The notes below the pieces were generated by a model. That model saw only the letters and a list, made by a program, of their open reading frames with translations. It made no database searches and was not told the DNA's origin. A program made the position numbers and the translations under genes. A stretch of DNA of 64,000 nucleotides from Asaia prunellae JCM 25354. Its GTDB lineage: Bacteria > Pseudomonadota > Alphaproteobacteria > Acetobacterales > Acetobacteraceae. Shown here piece after piece: positions 28,811 through 37,618 of this stretch. Numbering within the stretch: position 1 is the first letter of the stretch; each line of letters starts with the position of its first letter. Location: contig NZ_BAJV01000005.1 in NCBI RefSeq assembly GCF_000613885.1, positions 1 through 64,000 on the forward strand. Reading direction: 5' to 3'.

Positions 28811-30220
28811 ATGGACTGGTTGGCGTTGCAGAAGCAATATGCTGCTGTGCCGGGTGCATCTGCGCGTACGAGACGGTTGCTGGCACTGCAGAAGGTACTC
28901 GATGGTACGCAATATGACGTGCTGCCTTATCCTTTTGGAAGTGAGCGCAGTCCATCGGGAGAATATATTCCGCTCTCGCAAAGACGACCTTCAGTGCGCA
29001 CTAATCTGTGTCGCACCGTGATTGATGAGGTGGTTTCTCTTTTATTCGGTAATACGCACTGGCCTCTGGCGGTTGCCTCTGAGGCACATACTGCCGAAGC
29101 GATGAACTGTTTTGCTCTGGAGGCAGGATTGCCTGCACTCATGATGCAGGCTGCCACGCGTGGTTCTGTCGGATCGGTCGCTATACTGGTTGAGATACTG
29201 GGCAATACGCCAAAGCTTTCACTTCTGGAAACGGCTTATCTGACTCCTGAATGGGATCATGAGGCAACGCTTTCAGTCGTTACCGAGCGATTTATGGTGA
29301 CGGGTTTCGATCTCGAAGCCACTGGCTATCCGGTTAATCCTGAGCATCGTGCGTCACGTTTCTGGTGGCAGCGACGCTGGACGCGTACAACGCTGGAAAT
29401 CTTTGTGCCACAGCCCGCAGAGGAGGAAAGTGCTTCTGTTCTTGATGAGAAACGATCAAGGGTGCATGGCTTTGGTTTTGTGCCGATAGTCTGGATCAAA
29501 AATCTGGCTGACTCTTCTGACAAGGAGCCGGACGGAGAATGCAGTTTTGAGAAGGCGATCGATACGGTTATCGAAGCAGATTATCTGCTTTCTCAGGCTG
29601 GGCGTGGTCTCAAATACGGTTCTGACCCGACGCTCGTGCTGAAAACACCTGATATCCTGGAAGGTGTGGCACGTCAGGGGGGAGCGGCCACGGCATTGAC
29701 GTTGCCGCCAGAAGGGGACGCAAAACTGCTTGAGATCAATGGCGCGGCAGCAGCTGCCGTTTTGGCGCATTATCGCGAGCTGCGTCAGCTTGTGCTTGAG
29801 CAGCTTCATGGCAATCGAACCCATGGTGACCGTCTAGGAGCGCCTCAATCGGGTCGGGCTATGGAGTTGATGTGTCAGCCTCTGATCTGGATGGCTGATC
29901 GTTTGCGTGGGACCTACGGTGATGGTGGCATTCTGGTGCTCTACCGGATGCTTTGCCGGTTTTCCTCGGTCCTGCCTGGAGGAGTTTCAATCGGAGGACG
30001 AAATCATGGAGATCTTGATCCTCTTGGTTTGTCTCTTCACTGGCCAGCCTGGTTTACAGCTGATGAAGCTGAGCTTTTGCCGATGGCGCAGGAGTTGGGG
30101 GCTGCCGTGAATTCCGGTTTGTTAAGTCAGGAGACCGCAGCGCGACTTTATGCCAGTGCGGTCGGCCTTTCGGACTCAACATCGGAATGGAAAAAAATAA
30201 TGTCTGCCAGACCAGCCTGA
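28811..30220 (+). CDS. Portal protein
   Basis: The 469-residue product has the position and features of SPP1-type portal proteins: a long mixed N-terminal domain, the stretch VPIVWIKNL, a helical clip/stem region with EADYLLSQAGRGLKYGSDP and LREL-like repeats, and a C-terminal crown helix. It forms the dodecameric DNA gate at the head vertex. It has an AAGGAG site and follows the terminase by 10 bp. The frame is intact. Confidence rests on position and general pattern. Confidence 0.8.
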   Translation: MDWLALQKQYAAVPGASARTRRLLALQKVLDGTQYDVLPYPFGSERSPSGEYIPLSQRRPSVRTNLCRTVIDEVVSLLFGNTHWPLAVASEAHTAEAMNCFALEAGLPALMMQAATRGSVGSVAILVEILGNTPKLSLLETAYLTPEWDHEATLSVVTERFMVTGFDLEATGYPVNPEHRASRFWWQRRWTRTTLEIFVPQPAEEESASVLDEKRSRVHGFGFVPIVWIKNLADSSDKEPDGECSFEKAIDTVIEADYLLSQAGRGLKYGSDPTLVLKTPDILEGVARQGGAATALTLPPEGDAKLLEINGAAAAAVLAHYRELRQLVLEQLHGNRTHGDRLGAPQSGRAMELMCQPLIWMADRLRGTYGDGGILVLYRMLCRFSSVLPGGVSIGGRNHGDLDPLGLSLHWPAWFTADEAELLPMAQELGAAVNSGLLSQETAARLYASAVGLSDSTSEWKKIMSARPA

Positions 30221-30246
30221 CAAGAACCTTTTGAGGTAAAATAAAT

Positions 30247-30687
30247 ATGTCAGATGACATCGACGCGCTTCGTTATTCTCTGGCTGAACTGAAGGCCGAA
30301 CGGGAATCTCTCATTCAGGCACATCAGGCACATCAGGAAGAGCTGGCTAGAATAACAGAGGTTGCACGGACAAGTATTCTGGAAAATGCCCTTCGCACCG
30401 AGGCGATACGTCTTGGTGCCCACGACCCCGATGCTGTGATGGCATTGATGGATCGTTCCAGCATTGGATGGTCGGAACAGGGCGATATTTCGGGCGTGGA
30501 ACAGGCTATGGCGCAGACACGTGAGGCGCGCGGTTACCTGTTTCATGATTCGCGAATTCTGGCTGATCAGGCTGGCCGGAGGAATGTCGTGCCGAAGCCG
30601 GCACCTGCGCAGATACAGGATGCGCGCTCTTTGACTGAGGCGGATTATGCTGCGCGAAAGCGCCAGTTTCTCGCAGGAATTATCTGA
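30247..30687 (+). CDS. Capsid scaffolding protein (GP20-like)
   Basis: A 146-residue acidic, helical protein: an N-terminal coiled coil (about residues 5-45, SLAELKAERESLIQAHQAHQ) followed by LRTEAIRLGAHDPDAVMALMD, the typical turn of GP20-type scaffolds, and a C-terminal basic tail. It lies between portal and major capsid, where scaffolds are found. It would direct capsid assembly and then be released. No protease gene is seen. Confidence 0.7.
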   Translation: MSDDIDALRYSLAELKAERESLIQAHQAHQEELARITEVARTSILENALRTEAIRLGAHDPDAVMALMDRSSIGWSEQGDISGVEQAMAQTREARGYLFHDSRILADQAGRRNVVPKPAPAQIQDARSLTEADYAARKRQFLAGII

Positions 30688-30714
30688 AAATAACGACTCA
30701 GAAGTGGAACAAAA

Positions 30715-32082
30715 ATGGGTATCGAGAATTTTCCCGAGCAACTGCGTGCGGCTATTCAACAAGGATTTCTGGCCCGTGAATTCGAGACGGGGCTGAATGC
30801 CCGCCTGGGTTTCCGCGCGGTCGCAGATCGCGAGATTTTTCCCAATGCGATCGGTGAGACATTGACCAAGACACGCAAAAGTCTCAAGTCGCCAGTGACC
30901 GAACCACTTCTGCCGTCCGGAAATACGAATTTCGACAATGGGCTCTCACCAAGTGGCTGGGCGGTTGAGCAATATACGCTCAGCATCAATCAGTATGGTG
31001 ATACGATTGACCTGAATATGGTCACCACAGGTGTTGGCATCGCTTCCCAGTTTCTGGCCAACGCACAGACCAATGGTCATCAGGCCATGCAGTCGCTAGA
31101 TCGACTGGCGCGTAATGCATTGTTCGGAGGGGTGCCCGGAGGCGTGGGCGGTTATCTGGGGGGGAATACCCGGGTGACGGTCACTGCAACGGCAAAAACC
31201 ACAACGGTTGCGGCTGATGATATACGCGGCTTTCAATTTGTGATTGCCTCGGGTCTGGTGAGGCCTGTCAGTGCAAGTTCCGGTATGACCATAACTATTG
31301 GCAGTGGGGTCTATACGCTTGTTGGAGCGATAGCTGACGAGAAGAACGTCTCGACAGCTCCGGGCGGCATTTCAGGACAGTTGCAGCTTTCCGGTGGGGC
31401 TTCGGTTGCCGATGCGACAGCGGGAAATGCAATTGTGGCCTCTACAGCCCCTCTCGTTCTGAGACCAAATGGCAAACGCAGTACAGCTGATCTGCGTATG
31501 GCAGACGGTGATACGCTTGGTATCCAGCATGTACTGGCTGGAGTGGCGTCGCTTCGTCGAAACAATGTACCCATGATCAACGGAGCATATAATTGTTATC
31601 TTGATGACCTGCAGCTTCTTTCATTGTTCCGAGATGCCGATTTCAAATATCTTTATCGCGGCGCTTATGGCTCGGAAGAATATCGCTCGGGTCAGATTAT
31701 CGAATTGCTGGGTGTGCGGTTCGTGCCGACGACGGAAGCACCCCAGCAGGCGTCTCTTGGCGGTGGGCCCATTCATCGTGCCTTGCTTCTTGGACAGGGT
31801 GCGCTGGTTGAAGGAGACTGCGCCTGTGTCGGTCATTCCGATATTCCCGATGCTGATCGCGCCCTGATCGAAATGGTTGATGGCGTGGCTATGGTTACCC
31901 GTGAGCCGCTCGATCGCCTGAAGCAGATTATCGCGCAGTCATGGTACTGGATTGGTGGCTTTGCATTACCCACGGATGTAACGGCTGATATCTCCATTAT
32001 TCCAACGGCGACCAATGCCTATCTCAAGCGTGGGGTGGTGATTGAAAGCCTTGGGACGGATGCTGCCGGTTCCGGTTTGTGA
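30715..32082 (+). CDS. Major capsid protein (N4-gp56/HK97-type) with an inserted beta-rich domain
   Basis: The 455-residue protein starts with an N-arm, then LTKTRKSLKSPVTEPLLPS and QYGDTIDLNMV, like N4-gp56-family capsid proteins, and ends with VTADISIIPTATNAYLKRG. Between about residues 155 and 245 there is a Thr/Val/Ser/Ala-rich segment (VTVTATAKTTTVAADD and a GGASVADATAGNAIVA loop) that looks like an inserted decorating domain. The stop overlaps the next gene as GTGA. The frame is intact. Confidence 0.75.
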   Translation: MGIENFPEQLRAAIQQGFLAREFETGLNARLGFRAVADREIFPNAIGETLTKTRKSLKSPVTEPLLPSGNTNFDNGLSPSGWAVEQYTLSINQYGDTIDLNMVTTGVGIASQFLANAQTNGHQAMQSLDRLARNALFGGVPGGVGGYLGGNTRVTVTATAKTTTVAADDIRGFQFVIASGLVRPVSASSGMTITIGSGVYTLVGAIADEKNVSTAPGGISGQLQLSGGASVADATAGNAIVASTAPLVLRPNGKRSTADLRMADGDTLGIQHVLAGVASLRRNNVPMINGAYNCYLDDLQLLSLFRDADFKYLYRGAYGSEEYRSGQIIELLGVRFVPTTEAPQQASLGGGPIHRALLLGQGALVEGDCACVGHSDIPDADRALIEMVDGVAMVTREPLDRLKQIIAQSWYWIGGFALPTDVTADISIIPTATNAYLKRGVVIESLGTDAAGSGL

Positions 32083-32495
32083 GAGAGTATGGATGGGACC
32101 AGTGCGGAGTGGTGACAGACGCGGTTCTGACTGATGAAGAAAAAACCGAGATCAGGCGTTTCTGCGGCTATGCAGCGCTCGGTGATGCAGCAAGCGGTGA
32201 GAGTTCATGGCGATTTTTCCGGAATACGGGAACGCTCGAATGGCGTCTGAATACGCTTGCGGAGGCTGAGCGCAAGAGAATGCGCTATTTTCTTTTGACT
32301 CTAGGTCAGATGGAACGAGCTGTTCTGTGCGCTTCTGAAACGCTGGACACGCAGGTCGCGTCTGTCTGGACGCGCAATACGCGCGAGCTGTCGGAAAGGG
32401 TGCGTCTTTTCGATTGGTGGCGTCGGCGTCTGTGCGGGTTCCTGGGCATCATGCCTGGGCCAGATTTGCGGGATCAGGCCTCGATCGTCATGTAA
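32079..32495 (+). CDS. Head-tail connector-type protein
   Basis: A 138-residue protein starting at GTG 32079, with GTG codons near 32109 as alternatives. It has LTDEEKTEIRRFCGYAALGD, a helical core and a C-terminal Trp/Arg-rich segment (LFDWWRRRLCGFLG). Its position after the major capsid gene fits a head-completion or adaptor protein. I do not recognise a specific family. Confidence 0.6.
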   Translation: MREYGWDQCGVVTDAVLTDEEKTEIRRFCGYAALGDAASGESSWRFFRNTGTLEWRLNTLAEAERKRMRYFLLTLGQMERAVLCASETLDTQVASVWTRNTRELSERVRLFDWWRRRLCGFLGIMPGPDLRDQASIVM

Positions 32496-32515
32496 CCAAA
32501 ACAGGAGGGAAAGCG

Positions 32516-33104
32516 ATGCGTACCATGCAGGAACGCGTGGAAGCAGGCTTTGCCAGGGTGGCTCGGCGCCTTGGCATTAGGGGGCGGCATTACCGTGTTC
32601 TCGATCCCCTGAAACCTCTGAAGGTGCAGTAGGTAGTCCATTCCTGTGTTTTGATGCCGATGCCGGTTTTCAGATGCGTAAGCCCCGCATGTGGGCGCGG
32701 CCCATGGAATATGTGCTGAGTGATGCTTGAGTCTGCATATCGGAGATGTTCTGGAGCAGGAGGAGAGGTTTCATTTCGTCTCGGGAATAGAGACCTATCG
32801 CCCCCCCCTCTGCGTTGCATGCAATACGCGTGTTTCCGTTTTTGGCATGCGTGGCGTAACACAAATTCATGTCGAGCACTGTCCTGCAAGCGTTGTGCTG
32901 ATCGGAAAGGGTGAAGACCGACACAGCGGTATGCCCGGTGCGCTGCGTGCGGGAAGTTACATGCTTTACCTTCCGGTTCTGCCCGGTTTCTATCTGACGC
33001 CCTATATGCAGATCATTGATGAGCTGGATTTCCGTTATATCGTTGATGCGGTTGAGACGTCACAAAATGGGACACGGGCTATCCTGTCCCTGCAACAGGT
33101 CTGA
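32516..33104 (+). CDS. Phage neck/structural protein, broken by two frame shifts
   Basis: Three frames join into one coherent protein of about 195 residues. ATG 32516 gives MRTMQERVEAGFARVARRLG to LKPLKV; from about 32626 the next frame gives VGSPFLCFDADAGFQMRKP to EYVLSDA; from about 32727 the third gives LSLHIGDVLEQEERFHFVSG to ILSLQQV. Each step is a one-base loss, and no start codon or ribosome site supports separate genes. The N-terminus (helix, then PFLCFDADAGF) resembles small phage neck or baseplate-like proteins, but I cannot name it. It lies between the connector and a large unknown gene. Confidence 0.65.
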
Positions 33105-33106
33105 TC

Positions 33107-34084
33107 ATGACCGATCTTTCCCATGTGATGCGTGGACTGGCTTTGTGCTGTGCCACTCGCTTCTCTGAAATTGCGGCTTCTTCGTCCTTCTGGAGTGCAC
33201 AGAAGATCTTTTTTCGGGCTGGGCCTTTGATGCCATCCGATCTTTTTGCGTCGCCTTCCTTGCGTGAGGCCGTGTGCTACGTGACGATCACTGCCTTGCC
33301 AGGGGGGTATGAAGGCGTTCAGACTCCGCTTGGCCAGGAATGGAAAGAAACCCTGCGTGTTCCTCCCGCGGTTTCAGTTGAGATCAGAGGACGGACAGCG
33401 CGTGTCAGTCTGATTTCTCGCAGAGCCGCTCCCGGTATTGTCTCGCTGAGCTGGATACGTGCGAATGGTGAACATCGTTTGGCACGACATGTCGTTGGTG
33501 ACCGGGAGACAGCTCATGAAATTGCGCAATATCTGGCGTTGCAACTCAATGAAAGCACGGTCGATCGCGATGAACTGACTGTTCCAGAGGGAGATCTGGG
33601 TGTCACTATCGGTGGCTATGGCCGTTCTGTCTGTCTGACAAAACGTCAGAGCCAGATCTTTCGGCTCTCTGTCTGGACCAGTACAGGCGAGATGCGTCCG
33701 GTGCTTGGCGATCTGCTGGTGTCACGTCTCTTGCCGCAGGACTGGCTTGCTCTGACCGATGGGCGACAGGCTCAGATTGTCTTCGAAGGAGAGGATGATC
33801 AGGACGCGATGCAGACACAGTCCCTGTTTCGTCGTGATGTCCGGTTGCGTGTCATATTTGACAGATATGACTCTGTCTGGTCGCCGCAAATGGTGACCGG
33901 TGGTGGCTGGATCTCGTCGAATGACGTCAGATTTGCCTTTGATACTGCCCCTGACATGTTGCGCGCCGAAATACCGGTGGAGGCGCTTGAAACCCTGGCA
34001 GCATTACAGGAGATGCCGCTCGCCTATCGCGGCTGGTGTACGGATGGCGACGGGACAGTCCGGATCAAACCGCAATTTGTTTAG
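33107..34084 (+). CDS. Phage structural protein of unknown family between neck and sheath
   Basis: A 325-residue protein with no domain I recognise. It starts MTDLSHVMRGLALCC, is beta-rich (repeated VTIT, VSVEIRG, RVSLISRR strands) and has VPEGDLGVTIGGYGR in the middle. In other contractile phages this slot holds tail terminator or head-closure proteins, but those are usually 130-200 residues; this one may combine two functions. The start follows the previous stop by 2 bp, implying coupling. Confidence 0.6.
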   Translation: MTDLSHVMRGLALCCATRFSEIAASSSFWSAQKIFFRAGPLMPSDLFASPSLREAVCYVTITALPGGYEGVQTPLGQEWKETLRVPPAVSVEIRGRTARVSLISRRAAPGIVSLSWIRANGEHRLARHVVGDRETAHEIAQYLALQLNESTVDRDELTVPEGDLGVTIGGYGRSVCLTKRQSQIFRLSVWTSTGEMRPVLGDLLVSRLLPQDWLALTDGRQAQIVFEGEDDQDAMQTQSLFRRDVRLRVIFDRYDSVWSPQMVTGGGWISSNDVRFAFDTAPDMLRAEIPVEALETLAALQEMPLAYRGWCTDGDGTVRIKPQFV

Positions 34085-34111
34085 GTCACTTCCAGAAAAG
34101 AAGGATCATTC

Positions 34112-35602
34112 ATGCCACAACTCTTACAGAGTAGCGCCTTGAATATGGCGGCTCTGCCTGTACCCGATTTGTATATCCAGATCGCGCAGCCTGAAACCTT
34201 GTTGATATCAGGAGTGTCCTCCGCTTTACTCGGGATTATCGGAACAGCCTCATGGGGTCCTGTTGATGTTCCAAACCTTGTTGGCAGTGTCGGGCAGTGT
34301 CGGGAGATTTTTGCCGGCAAGCGGGGCTGGGCATCGAATCTCAATGTTGCGGTCGATGTGACCGTGCATCAGGGGGCCAGTCAGTTCTGTCTCGTTCGCG
34401 TAACGGATGGGTCTGACAAGGCGGCACAGGCCAGTCTGGGCGCTGCTCATATCACCGCGCGTTATACCGGAACCGCTGGTAATGCTCTGGTTGTGAGCGT
34501 GGCCCGTCAGAGCTATCGGGACGGGCAATTCGTTCTGAGCGTTTCTCATGAAGAATTAGGTTCGACAGCCTATACGGGAGCAGACTGGAAAGGGCTCGCC
34601 AAGGCTGTTGCAGAAGACACCCAGTCGCTTGTTCTGATTGATATCACGGGTGATGTTGCTATCGCGGAAGCCGGGTCAGTGCAGCTTGCCGGTGGAGCGG
34701 ATGGAGGAGAACCTGCGCCGGACCGTTTCATCGGCGTGGCAGAAACCAGGACCGGGCTTTATGCCCTTACCAGTCAGGGGTGCAGTGTCGCGACGCTCGC
34801 AGGTGTTGGTGATGCGGCGACAATGGTGCCGATGCTGGCTTTTGGTCGTGATGAAGGCATTTATATGATTGCGGCCGGGCCTCAAGGTGAGACGATGGCA
34901 CAGGCCGTGCAAAGCAAGGCGGCTTATGGGCTCTGGTCGCACGCTCTGAAATACATGCATGGCGACTGGCTCTGGTGGAATGACGACACGCTCGGATTAC
35001 AACTGGTCAGTCCGGCACTTTTTGCAGCCGGAAAGCTGGCGGCATTGTCTCCGGAGCAGTCGGGGCTGAACAAACCATTGGCGGGTATCGTTGGCAGTCA
35101 GAAAAACGGGCTCGAAGCGACACGCTTCGGTTATACACTGGCTGAACTCGGCAAGCTGATCGAGAACGGGATTGACGTCATCTGTAATCCCTCACCAGGA
35201 GGGCAATACTGGGCGATCCGTGCCGGGCATAATACATCGCAGAATATAGCGGTGCAGAGCGATTCCTACACGCGTTTGACCAATTATCTGGCGCGCTCTC
35301 TGGAAGGGACAATGGGACAATATGTCGGCAGCGTGATCAACGACAGCCTTTTTGGCAATATCCGTGCCTCAATTCTGGGTTTTCTTTCAGGTTTGCTGTC
35401 ACAGGGTATCCTCGGCATGACGGCTGGGCGACTGCCCTATGCTGTTTTGTGTGATAGCTCCAATAATCCCGTCGCGCGTGTTGCAACAGGCTATGTGCAA
35501 GCTGATGTGCAGGTCCAGTATCAGGGAATCAACGAGAAATTCATTATCAATCTGCAGGGGGGCGCCTCTGTGAGCGTCAGCACTGCCAGCGGGAGTGTCT
35601 GA
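34112..35602 (+). CDS. Contractile tail sheath protein
   Basis: The 496-residue product has the sheath pattern: an N-terminal SGVSSALLGIIGTASWGPVD with a following NLVGSVGQCREIF, internal domains (protruding parts, DDTLGLQLVSPALFAAGKLAA) and a C-terminal strand region VARVATGYVQADVQVQYQGI that exchanges between subunits. It sheathes the tube and contracts on firing. The AAGGA site is good. The frame is intact. Presence of a full-length sheath makes the element a myovirus type. Confidence 0.9.
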   Translation: MPQLLQSSALNMAALPVPDLYIQIAQPETLLISGVSSALLGIIGTASWGPVDVPNLVGSVGQCREIFAGKRGWASNLNVAVDVTVHQGASQFCLVRVTDGSDKAAQASLGAAHITARYTGTAGNALVVSVARQSYRDGQFVLSVSHEELGSTAYTGADWKGLAKAVAEDTQSLVLIDITGDVAIAEAGSVQLAGGADGGEPAPDRFIGVAETRTGLYALTSQGCSVATLAGVGDAATMVPMLAFGRDEGIYMIAAGPQGETMAQAVQSKAAYGLWSHALKYMHGDWLWWNDDTLGLQLVSPALFAAGKLAALSPEQSGLNKPLAGIVGSQKNGLEATRFGYTLAELGKLIENGIDVICNPSPGGQYWAIRAGHNTSQNIAVQSDSYTRLTNYLARSLEGTMGQYVGSVINDSLFGNIRASILGFLSGLLSQGILGMTAGRLPYAVLCDSSNNPVARVATGYVQADVQVQYQGINEKFIINLQGGASVSVSTASGSV

Positions 35603-35605
35603 AGC

Positions 35606-36031
35606 ATGGTGAATCCTTACAGCATTGGTCGGGACTGCAGGATCACATTGCTCTGGAACGGATCGAGGATCGATTTGCGCGATGTAACCGGATTTCAGTC
35701 AGAGCAGCATACGGTCATTCAGCGGGCAACGCCACTCAACGGATTGCCGGTCGAATTCAATACACCCAGTGGCTGGCGTGGTGTTTTTTCTATTGCACGA
35801 GCCAATGCGAATCTCGACAGCCTGGTTGCGGCAATCGAAGCCGCATTCTGGAATGCTGGCAGCATCGGAAGCGGCACCCTGTATCAATATATCCGCGAGC
35901 CTGATGGGACGACCACAACCTGGGAGTATAGCGGCATTTCGCTTTCGCTAAAGACCGATCGTTGGCAGGCTGAAGGCATGATTCATCAGCATGTCCAGTT
36001 TTACGCTTCTCTGCGGAGCAGGATTTCATGA
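35606..36031 (+). CDS. Tail tube protein
   Basis: A 141-residue protein immediately after the sheath, the invariant place for the tube gene in contractile tails. It has GRDCRITLLWNGSRIDLRDV and GVFSIARANANLDSLVAAIE, typical beta-strand/short-helix Mu gpM-like tube features. Its stop overlaps the next ATG. It polymerises into the inner tube. Confidence 0.8.
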   Translation: MVNPYSIGRDCRITLLWNGSRIDLRDVTGFQSEQHTVIQRATPLNGLPVEFNTPSGWRGVFSIARANANLDSLVAAIEAAFWNAGSIGSGTLYQYIREPDGTTTTWEYSGISLSLKTDRWQAEGMIHQHVQFYASLRSRIS

Positions 36032-36518
36032 CGGATTTGCCTGAAAAAATCGAAATTGCGTCTGGTCGTACGCTCTCGTTACGTGAACTCGACCCCGGAG
36101 ATATGCTCGATCTGATCGAGGCCGGGGGGAGTGCTGCCTCAGGTGCTGCGGCTTCGACCTGGCTTTCTTACGCCCAGATGATTTGTTCGGTCAGGGCGGT
36201 GGATGGTGTGCCAGTGCAGATGCCGGCGACAAAAGATGATATTCGTGATCTGGCCCGGCGCATTGGCAATGAGGGCATCATGGTGCTGCAATCTCTTTTT
36301 TTTACGTCTGACTCTCAGGAAGAGCAGGGGCTGGACACAGCAAAAAACTGACAAGGCACCCTGTTTTCAAGGAGATTCTCTATCTCCTGCGCAATGGGGT
36401 GCCCTGGTCAGTTGTCATGAGCTGGTCGCGCGTACGGCGTATGGCAGCATGCGTTGTTCTGGCCGAGCAGGATGGTTTCTCTTTTGACTGGGAACAATGC
36501 CGTTATCGTCAGGAATAA
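36028..36518 (+). CDS. Tail assembly chaperone with probable -1 programmed frameshift (gpG/gpGT type)
   Basis: The 0-frame product (36028-36351, 107 residues) is acidic and has LSLRELDPGDMLDLIEAGG. It ends with AKN-stop directly after A AAA AAC (36342-36348). In the -1 frame the reading continues from the same site as TRHPVFKEILYLLRNGVPWS and on to DGFSFDWEQCRYRQE, stopping at 36518. That is the G/GT organisation of tail chaperones, which escort the tape measure. The downstream part has no start codon or ribosome site of its own. Because this assembly has many one-base losses in the same direction, a sequencing error in A6 is the alternative; the exact heptamer in phase favours real slippage. 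Confidence 0.75.
36342..36348 (+). other. Slippery heptamer A AAA AAC for -1 ribosomal frameshift
   Basis: The heptamer is in the X XXY YYZ phase of the upstream gene and its stop codon follows at once (36349-36351). After slipping, both tRNAs re-pair on AAA codons. I did not find an obvious strong hairpin in the following 30 bases. Confidence 0.65.
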
Positions 36519-36561
36519 GCCTGAATGAGAAGAGCGCATTGAAAAAACGGAAACTCTGCAG

Positions 36562-37608
36562 GTGATCCATAGTGTTTTTTCACGCTTTCCGGCGGCTGCG
36601 AGGCCTTTTTCAGGGTCTTTTGTGCCGCCGCCATGGCCCGGGAAAAATAAAGGTCTTCGCTCGGCGGGGGCGATTATCCGAAACGATCGTTTGTTGCATC
36701 ATGTAATGTCTGGCCCTGATCGTTTTCCTCTTTCTCGCAGGCAACATAAACTGATGGGTTATGGAAACCGTGCGAGCCGCGTTACAGGGCGGAGATCTGG
36801 CAGAGAGAAAAATGATTTTCTGAGACCAGTCTTGCCCATCCTGATGCAGGGAAGGCCTGATCGGAATATTCGAAGACAGCTCTCTTTTTCTTTCGCAGCG
36901 CGTGGGTCTGGTATTGGCAGAGAAGGAAAACGAAACGCCTCTCTTCTTACGTCAACCACGCCGATTTTTGGAGGTCGTCCTTCAGAGAAGAGGGCTTACG
37001 TCATCTCGAAAGCAGATGCGAAGAATCCGGTATCTGCGATGTCTTTGAGATCACGGAGTTTCCGGACACGATCACTGGTGCCTCATCAGCTGCCTTCTGT
37101 CAGAAAGAATACTGGTATTACGCGTGTTATTGAAGGAAGGGATATTCTTGTTTTACCGCGTGACAAGGCACACCATATAAACAGTATTGGCTCCTGGAAT
37201 GATGTTGTTCGACAAGATTATGGCTCCCGGAAAAAATCGGGCAATAATGTGAAGCAGCGGATGCGAATAGCTGTCAGGTCGTCAAAAATTCTGCACAGTA
37301 TTCCAAGAGAACAGGGTTTACAGCGGGATATGGAGCGCGATTACGCAATTTCTGCTGTGCCTGATTTTCCTGGTGTGGCACGACGTGATCACTTCTCCGA
37401 CCGCAAGAAGGGTGGGATGCAGGGAGCATTTGATCCTGCTGACCAGATCATGCGTTCTGGTGAGGCTGACATGCCATTACGTGAGTTGGAAAATTCATCA
37501 GGTCCCTTCGGGGGGAGTTTTCGCGTGAATTCCCTGCGCCGACAAAGTGCCGTCGTCGATGAAATTGCCATACCGCAATACCCGAACATGAGTTTCGGCT
37601 TCATGTAA
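36562..37608 (+). CDS. Unknown Arg-rich basic protein in the tape-measure slot
   Basis: A single open frame of 348 residues lies exactly where the tape measure gene is expected (after the tail chaperone, before the DNA-circulation-type gene). It is very basic, rich in Arg, Ser and Gly, without coiled coils, transmembrane helices or long helices; examples are VTGRRSGREKNDFLRP, SLRSRSFRTRSLVPHQ and ESS-type linkers. Tape measures are normally far longer, helical and hydrophobic near the end. The start is unclear: GTG 36562 is the first usable codon, and a frame break upstream cannot be ruled out. No family is recognised. Confidence 0.65.
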   Translation: MIHSVFSRFPAAARPFSGSFVPPPWPGKNKGLRSAGAIIRNDRLLHHVMSGPDRFPLSRRQHKLMGYGNRASRVTGRRSGREKNDFLRPVLPILMQGRPDRNIRRQLSFSFAARGSGIGREGKRNASLLTSTTPIFGGRPSEKRAYVISKADAKNPVSAMSLRSRSFRTRSLVPHQLPSVRKNTGITRVIEGRDILVLPRDKAHHINSIGSWNDVVRQDYGSRKKSGNNVKQRMRIAVRSSKILHSIPREQGLQRDMERDYAISAVPDFPGVARRDHFSDRKKGGMQGAFDPADQIMRSGEADMPLRELENSSGPFGGSFRVNSLRRQSAVVDEIAIPQYPNMSFGFM

Positions 37609-37618
37609 GAGAAAAATA

